Positions 48,774-58,223 are shown, counted from the first letter of the stretch. The stretch is DNA of 64,000 nucleotides from Pseudomonas sp. R5-89-07 (GCF_003851685.1 NZ_CP027727.1:5580001-5644000), one strand, 5' to 3'. The notes: generated from the sequence alone by a model not told the origin. Translations and numbers: made by a program.

Positions 48774-50486
48774 TCATTGCCCGGGCGCGGTTTGGCGCCA
48801 GGCTTGGGAGCGGCGCAAGGCGCCACGTGAGGCCCACGCCAGCAACAGCGAGACGCTGCCTGAGGTGAACAGAATCAGAGTCGACATGGCCGCCGCGCCG
48901 CCCACATTGCCGGCGTCATCCATGTTCAACACGGCGACGGCGGCGAGGATGGTGTCGGGGCTGTAGAGGAAGATCGCGGCAGAGACGGTGGTCATAGCCG
49001 ACACGAACAGGTACCGCAGGATGTCCAGCAGCGCGGGCAGGCAGATCGGCACCGTCACTTTCAGGTAATGGCGGTAGAGCGGCGCCTTGAGGGACAGTGC
49101 GGCGGCTTCGAACTCGACGTCCAGCTGGCGCAGCGCGGTGGTGGCGGTCATCTGCGCAGTGGTCAAATAATGCGCAATGGTGCACACCACCAGCAGCGCC
49201 ATGCTGCCGTAGAACACGTGCAGCGGGTTGCCGCCGAGGTTGAAAAAGAACACGTAGCCCAGGCCCAACACCAGGCCAGGCACAGCCATCGGCACAAAGC
49301 TGAGCAGGCGCAGGGCCAGGTTCAGGCCCTGTTGGCCCCTGGTTTTTTCCATCAGGTAGGCGCCGGTGAAAATCAGCACACTGCCAATCAGCGCCGTGCA
49401 CAGCGCCAGGGTCAGGCTGTTGCGGTAGGCCAGCCAGCCGCCGCCGGCGGTGTCTTCGAACTGGTAGTGGTTCAACGACAGCGACAGGTTGTAGGGCCAG
49501 AATTTGACCAGCGAGGAGTACACGGCCATGCCGAACACCAACAGCAGTGCCGCGCAGATCAGCAGCACGACCGCCAGGTAGCAGCCGTCCCTTGAACGCG
49601 ACGGCAGCGGTTGGAACACCTGCGCGCGGCCGCTCATGGCATCACCCTGACGGCGCCGCAACCACGCATCCACGCCAAAGCTGAACAGCGCCGGCAATAG
49701 CAGCACCATGCCGATCAAGGCGCCACGACCGAACTGTTGCTGGCCGACCACCGCTTTGTAGGCCTCCAGCGCCAGCACCTGATAGTCCCCGCCTACCACC
49801 ACGGGCACGCCGAAGTCGGTGATGGTCAGGGTGAACACCAGGCAGAACGCCGCGAACACCGCCTGGCGCGTGGCCGGCCAGGTGATGCTGCGAAACGCCC
49901 GGGCGGGGCTGGCGCCCATGCTGGAGGCGGCGTCGAACAAGCGCGCATCCGCCAGCGACAAGGCAGACAGCAGAATCATCAGGGCATGTGGGAAGGTGTA
50001 AATCACTTCGCCCAGCACAATGCCCCAGAAGCCGTAGATATTGTCCGAGAGCAGACCGCGCAACAGCCCCTGGTTGCCGAACAGATACACCAGCGCGATG
50101 CCCGGCAACATCGAAGGCGCCATCAACGGCAGCAGCGACACGCCGCGCCAGATCACCTTGCCCGGAATCAACGTGCGCTGCAGCGCGTAGGCAAACAGAT
50201 AGGCCAGCGGTACGACGAAGGCCGCGACGCTCAGGGAGACTTTCAGGCTGTTGCCCAGTAACCAGTGGAAGTTGGCACTGCTCAGCAGTTCCCGTGCGGC
50301 CACCAGGCCGCCGCCCTGCCCGGCTTCGCTGCTGAAGCCGCGCCAGAAGATCGCCAGCAGCGGCAGCAGCACCGCCACGACCAACAGGCCCAGCCAGAGT
50401 ACTTTGCCGCCGACCACGAACAGGCGGTCGCCCATTTCAGCGCGGGAGACCGTGCGCGGTAGCGTCAATGCGCTGTCCACGGCCAT
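48774..50486 (-). CDS. 2-aminoethylphosphonate ABC transporter, fused permease (PhnU2-like)
   Basis: 570-residue permease carrying two six-helix halves, each with an ABC EAA-type loop (DAASSMGASPARAFRSITWP and EAAALSLKAPLYRHYLKVTVP). The fused form matches the AEP-type importers, where a single polypeptide makes both membrane halves. The ATG at 50486 lies one base after the ATPase stop; a TTG nine bases upstream is the alternative. Confidence 0.88.
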   Translation of the reverse strand: MAVDSALTLPRTVSRAEMGDRLFVVGGKVLWLGLLVVAVLLPLLAIFWRGFSSEAGQGGGLVAARELLSSANFHWLLGNSLKVSLSVAAFVVPLAYLFAYALQRTLIPGKVIWRGVSLLPLMAPSMLPGIALVYLFGNQGLLRGLLSDNIYGFWGIVLGEVIYTFPHALMILLSALSLADARLFDAASSMGASPARAFRSITWPATRQAVFAAFCLVFTLTITDFGVPVVVGGDYQVLALEAYKAVVGQQQFGRGALIGMVLLLPALFSFGVDAWLRRRQGDAMSGRAQVFQPLPSRSRDGCYLAVVLLICAALLLVFGMAVYSSLVKFWPYNLSLSLNHYQFEDTAGGGWLAYRNSLTLALCTALIGSVLIFTGAYLMEKTRGQQGLNLALRLLSFVPMAVPGLVLGLGYVFFFNLGGNPLHVFYGSMALLVVCTIAHYLTTAQMTATTALRQLDVEFEAAALSLKAPLYRHYLKVTVPICLPALLDILRYLFVSAMTTVSAAIFLYSPDTILAAVAVLNMDDAGNVGGAAAMSTLILFTSGSVSLLLAWASRGALRRSQAWRQTAPGQ

Positions 50487-50487
50487 C

Positions 50488-51552
50488 TCAGGCAAACACC
50501 TGCAAGCTGCGCGGCGGCAAGGCCACCAGAATGTTCTGGGCGCCCAGACGCGGCATGGCTTCCGGTGCCAGCTCGGCCAGCAGCGGGTGGCCCGGCAACT
50601 GCTCCAGCTCGAAACTCATGCGGCAGCGGTTGCCCAGAAAGGTAATCTCGCGGACTTTGGCCGGGAACAGATTTTCTTCATGCACCGGCGGGTTCACGCT
50701 GATCGCTTCCGGGCGGCAGAACAGGCGACCGGAGGCGGCCTGGCCGGCGTCGTCGGCCAGGCGCATATTCATGCCGCCGACCTGGGCATGGCTGGCGCTG
50801 TTGCGACTGAACGGCAGCCAGTTGCCCTGGCCGACGAACTCGGCCACGAACGGCGTGGCCGGGCGGTCGTAAATTTCCTGCGGTGTGGCGTACTGCTCGA
50901 CCTTGCCGTTGTTCATTACCGCGATGCGGTCGGCCATCAACATGGCCTCGTCCTGATTGTGGGTGACCATCAGCGTGGTGATGCCCAGGCGGCGTTGGAG
51001 TTGGCGCAGCTCGGTACACAGGTGCTCGCGAACCCGCGCGTCGAGGGCCGACATGGGTTCATCGAGCAGCAATAACGACGGCGCAGGCGCCAGGGCCCGC
51101 GCCAGGGCGACACGTTGTTGCTGGCCACCGGAGAGTTGGCCGGGGTATTTCTTTTCGCTGCCGAGCAGGCCCACCAGTTCGAGCATTTGCCCGACGCGCG
51201 TGCGCACTTCATCACGACCACAGCCGGTGAGGCCGTAGCCGATGTTCGCTTCAACGGTCAGGTTGGGAAACAGCGCGTAGGACTGAAACAAAATGCCGTA
51301 GTCCCGCGCCTGGGGTGGCAGCGCGGAAACATCGCGCTCGCCCAGGTAAAGCTCGCCGCTATCCTGGCGCTCAAGGCCGGCGATGCAACGCAGCAAGGTG
51401 GTCTTGCCGCAGCCGGACGGGCCCAGCAGGCACACCAGTTCGCCAGCGGAAACGTCCAGGGACACATTGTCCAAGGCGGTAAAGGCGCCGAAGCGTTTCT
51501 GGATACCGCGCACCTTCATCGGCGCGCCGGGCTGGGTCAGGGCTGTGTTCAT
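50488..51552 (-). CDS. 2-aminoethylphosphonate ABC transporter, ATP-binding protein (PhnT2-like)
   Basis: 354-residue ABC ATPase. Walker A GPSGCGKTT is at about residues 45-53, the signature LSGGQQQRVALARA at about 141, and Walker B LLLLDEPMSALD at about 162. A C-terminal TOBE-like regulatory domain (about 240-354) is present. First of the transporter genes; the permease follows after one base. The ATG at 51552 is preferred over a GTG nine bases upstream. Confidence 0.88.
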   Translation of the reverse strand: MNTALTQPGAPMKVRGIQKRFGAFTALDNVSLDVSAGELVCLLGPSGCGKTTLLRCIAGLERQDSGELYLGERDVSALPPQARDYGILFQSYALFPNLTVEANIGYGLTGCGRDEVRTRVGQMLELVGLLGSEKKYPGQLSGGQQQRVALARALAPAPSLLLLDEPMSALDARVREHLCTELRQLQRRLGITTLMVTHNQDEAMLMADRIAVMNNGKVEQYATPQEIYDRPATPFVAEFVGQGNWLPFSRNSASHAQVGGMNMRLADDAGQAASGRLFCRPEAISVNPPVHEENLFPAKVREITFLGNRCRMSFELEQLPGHPLLAELAPEAMPRLGAQNILVALPPRSLQVFA

Positions 51553-51691
51553 GCTAGGCACCTCATCGAACGGATGAAGGCCATGCTAGGGAGGGAATGC
51601 GTCGCGGATGTGGCAGGAAGGCAAAAGGGAGTGATAGGGGTATTGGTGGATTTGGGTAGGGCTCACAGACTGAGGTGCCTGGCCTACTGCT

Positions 51692-51763
51692 ATCGGGGGC
51701 AAGCCCTCTCCCACATTTCGATTTGTGAATGCAGTCGAGTGTGGGAGGGGGCTTGCCCCCGAT
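51692..51763. repeat. REP pair, inside-out arrangement
   Basis: ATCGGGGGCAAG...CTCCCAC followed after about 27 bp by GTGGGAGGGGGCTTGCCCCC. It lies between the LysR gene and the transporter ATPase gene, in the presumed promoter region of the transporter operon. Confidence 0.85.
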
Positions 51764-51788
51764 TGGCCTTCAAGTCAGCCACAAGCCT

Positions 51789-52652
51789 CTAGATGGGCGA
51801 CATTTCCTGCGCCAGCCCCAGAAACGCCGCCGGCAGGCGTGCGGCTTTTCGCTCTTTGAGGCAGTACAGGTACTCCGGAATCTGCGGCGCGTTCTCGAGG
51901 GTCAGCACCCGCAACTGCGGATCATGGGGCACCTCCTGGCGCGCAATGATGCTGATGCCGATATTACGCAGCACCGCCTCGCGGATCGACTCACGACTGC
52001 CAATCTCCAGCAGCGGCCCATAACTGACGCCCGCGCCCTGCAGCATCTCTTCCGTCAGCCGGCGGGTGGTGGAGCCCGCTTCACGCATCAACAGCGTGTG
52101 CCCGGCCAGCGCCGTCAACGGCACATGGTCGAGCTTGGCCAGTGGATGGTTGCGATGCACCGCCAGCACCAGAGGATCAGTGCCCAGCACGCGGCGGACC
52201 AGACGGGTGTCTTCCAGCAATTGCGACGAGGCGGCGACGTCGACGCGGTAGTCGTCCAGCGCTTCGAGCACCTGCTGGGAATTGCCGATTTCCACCGACA
52301 CCTCCACCTGCGGCAGGCGTTCGCGAAAGGCTTTGACCAGATCCAGGATGTAATACGGCGCGGTGGCGGCAATCCGCAAGGCGCCTTGGACCTGCCCGTT
52401 GTTGCGCAGGAAAAACTCGATATCCGCTTCCTGCTGCAGCAGCGTCTTGACCATCGGCAACAGCCGCGCGCCTTCATCGCTGACGGTGAGGCGGCGGCCG
52501 CCACGGTAGAACAGTTCAACGCCGTATTGGCTTTCCAGGTTGCGGATCTGGGTGGTGACCGTAGGCTGGCTCAGGCCGAGTTTCTTCGCCGCCTGGGTAA
52601 TGCTGCCCAGGCGGGCAACCATGAAAAACGCCTTCAGCTCAGCACTCAGCAC
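51789..52652 (-). CDS. LysR family regulator, aminophosphonate-associated
   Basis: 287-residue LysR-type regulator. The N-terminal winged helix-turn-helix (AELKAFFMVARLGSITQAAKKLGLSQPTVTTQIRNLE) is followed by a substrate-binding effector domain. The start is GTG at 52652, supported by GAGAGGG just upstream and an in-frame stop before it. The family is associated with AEP catabolism. It is on the same strand as and upstream of the transporter genes, so it likely regulates them in response to an aminophosphonate. Confidence 0.88.
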   Translation of the reverse strand: MLSAELKAFFMVARLGSITQAAKKLGLSQPTVTTQIRNLESQYGVELFYRGGRRLTVSDEGARLLPMVKTLLQQEADIEFFLRNNGQVQGALRIAATAPYYILDLVKAFRERLPQVEVSVEIGNSQQVLEALDDYRVDVAASSQLLEDTRLVRRVLGTDPLVLAVHRNHPLAKLDHVPLTALAGHTLLMREAGSTTRRLTEEMLQGAGVSYGPLLEIGSRESIREAVLRNIGISIIARQEVPHDPQLRVLTLENAPQIPEYLYCLKERKAARLPAAFLGLAQEMSPI

Positions 52653-52668
52653 ACCACCCTCTCATCGT

Positions 52669-54909
52669 CTATTTGCGCAACAGGCGCAGGCCATTGAACA
52701 CCACCAGCAGGCTGACGCCCATGTCAGCGAACACCGCCATCCACATGGTCGCCATGCCCAGGAAGGTGACAGCCAGGAAGATGGCCTTGATCACCAGCGC
52801 CAGGGCGATGTTCTGCTTGAGGATACTCGACGTTTGCCTGGAGAGCCGAATGAATGCCGGAATCTTGCGCAGGTCATCGTCCATCAGCGCCACGTCGGCG
52901 GTTTCGATGGCGGTGTCGGTGCCTGCCGCGGCCATGGCAAAGCCGATTTCGGCGCGAGCCAGGGCCGGGGCGTCGTTGATGCCGTCGCCGACCATGCCGA
53001 CGCGGCGGCCTTGGCCGTAGAGCGTTTCGATCGCTTGCAGTTTATCGGTGGGCAGCAAGTCACCCTGGGCCTGGTCGATACCGACCTGAGCGGCAATCGC
53101 CTGGGCGGTGTGGGTGTTGTCGCCGGTAAGCATCAGGGTCTTGACGCCCAGGTCATGCAGTTGCTGGATGGCTTCGCGGCTGCTGTCCTTGACGGTGTCA
53201 GCCACCGCGAACAGTGCCAGCGGGCCCGACTTGTCCAGCAGCAACACCACGGACTTGCCCTGCTTTTCCAGGGCGAAGAGTTTTTCTTCCAGCGCAGGCG
53301 AGCACAGCCCCAGGTCTTCCACCAGACGGTGGTTGCCCAGGTGGTAGGTTTCGCCGTTTATGTCACCGCGCACACCACGACCGGCCAACGCCGCGAAGTT
53401 ATCCACAACGTGGGACGGCAGGTTTTTATCCGCCGCCGCGTTGGCGATTGCCAGGGACACCGGGTGGTCGGAGCGGCCCGCCAAGCTCGCCGCCAGGGCC
53501 GGCGCGCTGTCCTGCACGGTGGCGAACAGCGGCAAGTAGTCGGTTTGCACCGGCTTGCCGTGGGTGATGGTGCCGGTCTTGTCCAGGGCGAGGTAGTCCA
53601 GCTTGTAACCGCCCTCCAAGTACACGCCGCCCTTGATCAAAATGCCCTTGCGCGCCGCCGCCGCGAGGCCGCTGACAATGGTCACCGGGGTGGAAATCAC
53701 CAGGGCGCACGGGCAGGCCACCACCAGCAACACCAGGGCGCGGTAGATCCAGTCGAACCAGACCCCTGCCATGAACAACGGCGGTATGAGCGCCACGCCC
53801 AGGGCAAACACAAACACAGCGGGCGTATAGACCTTGGAGAAGCTGTCGACAAAACGCTGGGTCGGTGCCCGGGCGCCCTGGGCCTGCTCCACCGCATGGA
53901 TGATCCGTGCCAGGGTGGAATTGTTGGCCGCAGCCGTCACCTTGTATTCCAGGGAACCGGCCTGATTGATCGTACCGGCGAAGACTTTATCGCCCACGGT
54001 CTTTTCGATCGGCAGGCTTTCACCGGTGATCGGCGCCTGGTCGATGGTGGATTGCCCAGCTGTGACTTCGCCGTCCAGGCCGATGCGCTCGCCGGGTTTT
54101 ACCCGCACGATGGCGCCCAGATCGATACTTTTAACTTCCTGTTCCGACCAGGAACCATCGGCCTGCCGCACCGTGGCCTGCTCCGGGGTCATTTGCATCA
54201 GGCCGCTGATGGCATTGCGCGCCCGGTCCAGGGACTTGGCTTCGATCAGCTCGGCCACAGTAAACAGAAACATCACCATCGCCGCTTCCGGCCATTGGCC
54301 AATCAGCACGGCGCCGGTCACCGCGATGCTCATCAGCGCGTTGATGTTCAGGTTCAGGTTTTTCAGGGCAATCCAGCCCTTTTTGTAGGTGGTGAGGCCG
54401 CCGCTGAGGATCGACACCAGCGCCACCAGGGCGATCACCCAGGTCGGTGCCACGCCGCTGAAATGCAGGACTTCGGCGCCCAACGCACCCACGCCCGACA
54501 CGGCCAGCGGCCACCAATGCTTCTTGGCGGGCGGCGCGGCGGCGGGGGCGCCTTCTTCGATGGGGTCGGCCTGCATGCCGATGGATTTGATCGCCTCGAT
54601 GATCGGCGCCGTGCTCGGCAAGTCATGGGTGACGCCGAGGATGCGGTTGATCAGGTTGAATTCCAGCTGCTGCACCCCGGCGAGCTTGCCCAGCTTGTTC
54701 TGGATCAGCGTCTGTTCGGTGGGGCAATCCATCGCTTCGATGCGAAAGGTGCTCAGGCGCGAACCGGCGGTGGGGGCCTCGCTCAGCTTTACCGTTGCCG
54801 GCGCCGGGGTGCCGGAGCAGCAGGCGCCGCCATGGTCATGCACCGGTTTGAGCTTGTGCTCGCCGTGATCGTGGTCGTGCTTGTGCGGGGTGTGGAGGGA
54901 ATCGCTCAT
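52669..54909 (-). CDS. cadA: Cadmium/zinc-translocating P1B-type ATPase
   Basis: 746-residue heavy-metal efflux ATPase in the inner membrane. A histidine-rich N-terminus (about residues 6-26, repeated His with Asp/Lys) and GGACC precede an HMA-like domain in which the usual CxxC is replaced by C62-PTE. Transmembrane CPC lies in VACPCALVIST. Phosphorylation motif DKTGTITHG, the TGDN loop and GDGINDAP are present. It is divergent from cadR across a MerR-type promoter. Cd/Zn/Pb export is expected. Confidence 0.95.
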   Translation of the reverse strand: MSDSLHTPHKHDHDHGEHKLKPVHDHGGACCSGTPAPATVKLSEAPTAGSRLSTFRIEAMDCPTEQTLIQNKLGKLAGVQQLEFNLINRILGVTHDLPSTAPIIEAIKSIGMQADPIEEGAPAAAPPAKKHWWPLAVSGVGALGAEVLHFSGVAPTWVIALVALVSILSGGLTTYKKGWIALKNLNLNINALMSIAVTGAVLIGQWPEAAMVMFLFTVAELIEAKSLDRARNAISGLMQMTPEQATVRQADGSWSEQEVKSIDLGAIVRVKPGERIGLDGEVTAGQSTIDQAPITGESLPIEKTVGDKVFAGTINQAGSLEYKVTAAANNSTLARIIHAVEQAQGARAPTQRFVDSFSKVYTPAVFVFALGVALIPPLFMAGVWFDWIYRALVLLVVACPCALVISTPVTIVSGLAAAARKGILIKGGVYLEGGYKLDYLALDKTGTITHGKPVQTDYLPLFATVQDSAPALAASLAGRSDHPVSLAIANAAADKNLPSHVVDNFAALAGRGVRGDINGETYHLGNHRLVEDLGLCSPALEEKLFALEKQGKSVVLLLDKSGPLALFAVADTVKDSSREAIQQLHDLGVKTLMLTGDNTHTAQAIAAQVGIDQAQGDLLPTDKLQAIETLYGQGRRVGMVGDGINDAPALARAEIGFAMAAAGTDTAIETADVALMDDDLRKIPAFIRLSRQTSSILKQNIALALVIKAIFLAVTFLGMATMWMAVFADMGVSLLVVFNGLRLLRK

Positions 54910-54940
54910 GGTGTCGCGTCCGAAGAAGTGCCTGTTGCCA

Positions 54941-54971
54941 AGTAAAGACCCTGTAGCCACTATAGGGTCAA
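54941..54971 (-). promoter_or_regulatory. CadR-controlled cadA promoter
   Basis: On the minus strand, -35 TTGACC and -10 TTTACT are separated by 19 bp, the long spacer typical of MerR-family control. The spacer holds an inverted repeat ACCCTATAG-TGG-CTACAGGGT (54947-54969). This matches the CadR operator known in P. putida. Confidence 0.9.
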
Positions 54972-54994
54972 GCACCCATTTGGAGATTGCTGCG

Positions 54995-55435
54995 ATGAAG
55001 ATCGGCGAACTGGCCAAACTGACCGACTGCCCCGTGGAAACCATCCGCTATTACGAGAAGGAAGGCCTGCTGCCACCCCCGGCGCGCACCGATGGCAACT
55101 ATCGGGTGTACACCCAGGTGCACACCGAGCGGCTGATCTTTATCCGCAACTGCCGCAGCCTGGACATGACCCTGGAAGAAATCCGCAGCCTGCTCAGCCT
55201 GCGTGACAGCCCCCAGGACCAATGCGAAAGCGTGAATGCGTTGATCGACGAGCATATCCACCACGTGAAAGCGCGCATCGATGGGCTGCTGGGGTTGCAG
55301 GCGCAATTGCTGGACTTGCGACAGCGCTGTGGCGGTGGGGAGCAGTGCGGGATCTTGCAGCGGCTGGAAGTCAGCGGGAGTGTGCAGGCCAGCGAGGCGC
55401 AGCCCTCACACGTAGGCAGAAGCCACGGGCATTAA
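54995..55435 (+). CDS. cadR: CadR, MerR-family cadmium-responsive regulator
   Basis: 146-residue MerR regulator. The N-terminal helix-turn-helix (MKIGELAKLTDCPVETIRYYE) is followed by the dimerisation helix and a C-terminal metal site. C77, C112 and C118 match the CadR metal cysteines, and the tail SHVGRSHGH supplies histidines. The start at 54995 is chosen by family length; upstream frame sequence overlaps the promoter. It activates cadA by distorting the 19-bp spacer promoter when Cd is bound. Confidence 0.94.
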   Translation: MKIGELAKLTDCPVETIRYYEKEGLLPPPARTDGNYRVYTQVHTERLIFIRNCRSLDMTLEEIRSLLSLRDSPQDQCESVNALIDEHIHHVKARIDGLLGLQAQLLDLRQRCGGGEQCGILQRLEVSGSVQASEAQPSHVGRSHGH

Positions 55436-55436
55436 T

Positions 55437-55523
55437 GTGGGAGGGGGCTTGCCCCCGATTACGGTGTGTCAGTCATGGAAATGCTGGCTGACACACCGCT
55501 ATCGGGGGCAAGCCCCCTCCCAC
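55437..55523. repeat. REP doublet, GTGGGAGGGGGC class, highly self-complementary
   Basis: 87-bp element starting one base after the cadR stop. Outer arms and inner arms (ACGGTGTGTCAG / CTGACACACCG) both pair, so the whole element could form one long hairpin. Located between convergent cadR and thyA. Confidence 0.9.
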
Positions 55524-55543
55524 ATTTGGCTCAGGGCAGTCTG

Positions 55544-56377
55544 TCAGATCGCGACGTCGGCCTTGATGCTTGGGTCTGCGTCGTAGCCCACGATTTCGAA
55601 GTCTTCGAACTTATAGTCGTAGATCGACGCCGGCTTGCGCTTGATCACCAGCTCCGGCAGCTTCTTCGGCGTGCGCGCCAGCTGGGTCTGGATCTGTTCC
55701 ATGTGGTTGCTGTAGGCGTGAGTGTCACCGGTGGTGACGATGATCTCGTGAGGGATCAGGTCGCATTGCTGCGCCAGCATATGGGTGAGCAACGCCAGGG
55801 CGGCGGTGTTGTAGGGCAGGCCGAGGAACACATCGGAGCTGCGGATGTATAACTGCATCGACAGGTGACCATCGTGCACGAAGGCCTGGTACAACAGGTG
55901 GCACGGTGGCAAGGCCTGCTTGCCGTTGCGCGCGTTTTCCTGGGGGCTCTTGGTTTCGTCCGGCAGGTATTCGACGTTCCAGCCGTGGAACAGGATGCGG
56001 CGGCTGTTGGGGTTGGTCTTCAACGTCTCGACCATGTAGTCGATCTGGTTGATCTTGCCGCCGTCCTTGGTCGGCCAGGCGGTCCACTGTTCGCCGTACA
56101 CCGGGCCCAGGTCGCCGTCTTCGGTGGCCCATTCATCCCAGATGCGCACGCCGTTTTCGTTGAGCCACTTGATGTTGGTGTTGCCGCTCAACATCCAGAT
56201 CAGCTCATTGGCGATGCTTTTGAAATGCAGCTTCTTGGTGGTCAGCAGCGGGAAGCCGTCGGCCAGGTTGTGCCGATACTGGCGGGCGAACACGGCCTTG
56301 GTGCCGGTGCCGGTACGATCGCCCTTGGTCAGGCCATTGGTCACGACGTCGTGCAGGAGTTCGAGGTATTGCTTCAT
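55544..56377 (-). CDS. thyA: Thymidylate synthase
   Basis: 277-residue enzyme that methylates dUMP to dTMP with methylene-tetrahydrofolate. The catalytic cysteine is C159 in [39 protein letters not shown] and the C-terminal KADVAI are present. Relative to E. coli ThyA there is an insertion of about 13 residues (around 139-152) just before the catalytic loop. The ATG at 56377 begins the family sequence. It lies 51 bp downstream of lgt. Confidence 0.96.
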   Translation of the reverse strand: MKQYLELLHDVVTNGLTKGDRTGTGTKAVFARQYRHNLADGFPLLTTKKLHFKSIANELIWMLSGNTNIKWLNENGVRIWDEWATEDGDLGPVYGEQWTAWPTKDGGKINQIDYMVETLKTNPNSRRILFHGWNVEYLPDETKSPQENARNGKQALPPCHLLYQAFVHDGHLSMQLYIRSSDVFLGLPYNTAALALLTHMLAQQCDLIPHEIIVTTGDTHAYSNHMEQIQTQLARTPKKLPELVIKRKPASIYDYKFEDFEIVGYDADPSIKADVAI

Positions 56378-56398
56378 GTGATTACCCGTATCGTTGAA

Positions 56399-56420
56399 GC
56401 CAAGACCTCCTGGTCTTGGC
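56399..56420 (-). terminator. Hairpin between lgt and thyA
   Basis: Perfect 9-bp stem GCCAAGACC / GGTCTTGGC with a 4-base loop. No T run follows on the minus strand, so it is more likely a processing or attenuation element within the lgt-thyA transcript than a full terminator. Confidence 0.4.
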
Positions 56421-56428
56421 ATTCGAAT

Positions 56429-57241
56429 TTAAAGCGTGGCGTTCTTCAGCGGTTGCGGACGGTTGTATGCCCACCACAACAGGCCCAGGCCCGCCAGGAT
56501 CATCGGGATGCTGAGGACCTGCCCCATGGTCAGCCAGCCCCACGCCAGGTAGCCCAGCTGCGCATCCGGCACCCGCACGAACTCGACGATGAAGCGGAAG
56601 ATGCCGTAGAACAGCGCGAACATCCCGGACACCGCCATGGTCGGCCGTGGTTTGCGCGAGAACAGATAAAGGATGAGGAACAATGCCACACCTTCCAGGG
56701 CGAACTGGTACAGCTGCGACGGATGGCGCGGCAGCTGCGCCGGGTCGCTGAACGGCGGGAACACCATGGCCCACGGCACGTCAGTGGGCTTGCCCCACAA
56801 TTCAGCGTTGATGAAGTTACCGATGCGCCCGGCGCCCAGGCCGATGGGCACGAACGGGGCGACGAAGTCCATCAACTGGAAGAACGACTTGCCGTTGCGC
56901 CGGCCGAACCACCAGGCGGCAATCATCACGCCGACAAAGCCGCCGTGGAACGCCATGCCGCCCTTCCACACCTCGAAGATCAGCGTCGGGTTGGCGATAT
57001 ACGCCGGCAGATCGTAAAACAGCACATACCCCAGGCGTCCACCGACGATCACCCCCATCGACATCCAGAACACCATGTCGGAGAGCTTCTCCTTGGTCCA
57101 AGTCGGGTCGAAACGATTCAGGCGCCGGGAAGCCAGCAGCCAGGCACCGCCGATGCCGATCAGGTACATCAACCCGTACCAATGGATTTTCAGCGGACCG
57201 ACGGCCAGGGCCACCGGGTCGATCTGCGGGTAAGGCAGCAT
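56429..57241 (-). CDS. lgt: Prolipoprotein diacylglyceryl transferase
   Basis: 270-residue inner-membrane enzyme that adds diacylglycerol to the lipobox cysteine of prolipoproteins. Seven hydrophobic segments are visible. The Lgt signature [17 protein letters not shown] and the essential histidine/glycine region [13 protein letters not shown] are intact. It is followed by thyA on the same strand, the usual lgt-thyA pair. Confidence 0.97.
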   Translation of the reverse strand: MLPYPQIDPVALAVGPLKIHWYGLMYLIGIGGAWLLASRRLNRFDPTWTKEKLSDMVFWMSMGVIVGGRLGYVLFYDLPAYIANPTLIFEVWKGGMAFHGGFVGVMIAAWWFGRRNGKSFFQLMDFVAPFVPIGLGAGRIGNFINAELWGKPTDVPWAMVFPPFSDPAQLPRHPSQLYQFALEGVALFLILYLFSRKPRPTMAVSGMFALFYGIFRFIVEFVRVPDAQLGYLAWGWLTMGQVLSIPMILAGLGLLWWAYNRPQPLKNATL

Positions 57242-57458
57242 TGCGACTCCTCGTTAAAACATTTAGTCATGACGCACCGGACCATGCCGATGCGCGATTA
57301 AGCCTGCGTTACAGCTGCGAGATCAAATTAAGAAGTTCACATACACACCAAACAGCCCGGCATGTTAACGGATGGAAGGTGCGCGGCCCAACTTCGTTAC
57401 GATGGAACGCCTGCGTTTGTGTGGGTAGAGTGAGGAAAAACACACAAGGGATCGCCCG

Positions 57459-58205
57459 ATGTGCCTGATTGTCTTTGCCTGGCGGCCGGGCCATGCCCAA
57501 CCGCTGATCGTCGCGGCCAACCGCGATGAGTTCTACGCCCGGCCCAGCCTGCCGCTGGCTCAGTGGCCGGATGCGCCGCAGGTCTACGCGGGCCGCGATC
57601 AGGAAGCGGGCGGCACCTGGCTTGGGGTTAACGCCGATGGACGTTTTGCCGCGCTGACCAACATCCGCGACCCGCACCAGCCACCGTCACGCAAGTCCCG
57701 TGGCGAGCTGGTGGCGCGCTTTCTCAGTGGTTCGCTGCCGATTGACGAATATCTGGCGGACGTTAACGGACGTTCGATTGAATATGCCGGGTTTAACCTG
57801 TTAGTGGGCACGCCGGACGAGCTTTGGCATTACAACGCCAACGAGACCGCGCCGACGCGGTTGAAGCCGGGTGTCTATGGCTTGTCCAATGCCGGGCTGG
57901 ATACGCCGTGGCCGAAGTTGCTCAAGGCCAAAGCGGCACTGGCTGAAATCCTCGACGATCCGCAGCCGCAAGCGTTGCTGGGGATGTTGAATGACCCGCA
58001 GACCGCACCGTTCGCTGAACTGCCGGACACCGGCGTCGGCCTGGCGACCGAGAGTTTGCTGTCGAGTGTGTTTATCGCCAGCCCCAGTTACGGAACGCGG
58101 GCGAGCACGGCGTTAATCGTCAATGCCGACGGCACGCGGCGGATGGTGGAGCGCAGTTTCGGCCCGCAGGGTGGCAGGCTGGGCGAGGTCGAACTCAATC
58201 TCTAA
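57459..58205 (+). CDS. NRDE/TANGO2-family protein
   Basis: 248-residue protein of the NRDE (TANGO2-like) family with an Ntn-hydrolase-like N-terminus. C2 follows the start Met, and AANRDEFYARPS is the family signature. GGTWLGVNADGRFAALTNIRDP comes next. The eukaryotic TANGO2 has been linked to heme or lipid metabolism; no bacterial function is settled. It is divergent from lgt across 217 bp. Confidence 0.9.
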   Translation: MCLIVFAWRPGHAQPLIVAANRDEFYARPSLPLAQWPDAPQVYAGRDQEAGGTWLGVNADGRFAALTNIRDPHQPPSRKSRGELVARFLSGSLPIDEYLADVNGRSIEYAGFNLLVGTPDELWHYNANETAPTRLKPGVYGLSNAGLDTPWPKLLKAKAALAEILDDPQPQALLGMLNDPQTAPFAELPDTGVGLATESLLSSVFIASPSYGTRASTALIVNADGTRRMVERSFGPQGGRLGEVELNL

Positions 58206-58223
58206 CCCCACCAAAAATCAAAT

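Noticed and set aside
52540..54945. 801-codon open frame antisense to cadA
   Set aside because: High GC and codon bias leave long antisense frames. The translation has low complexity (many Arg, Gln, His, Gly), no family motif and covers a well-supported gene.
55436..55545. Possible small RNA gene in the long hairpin after cadR
   Set aside because: The structure is explained by a REP doublet; no promoter or T-run terminator was seen.
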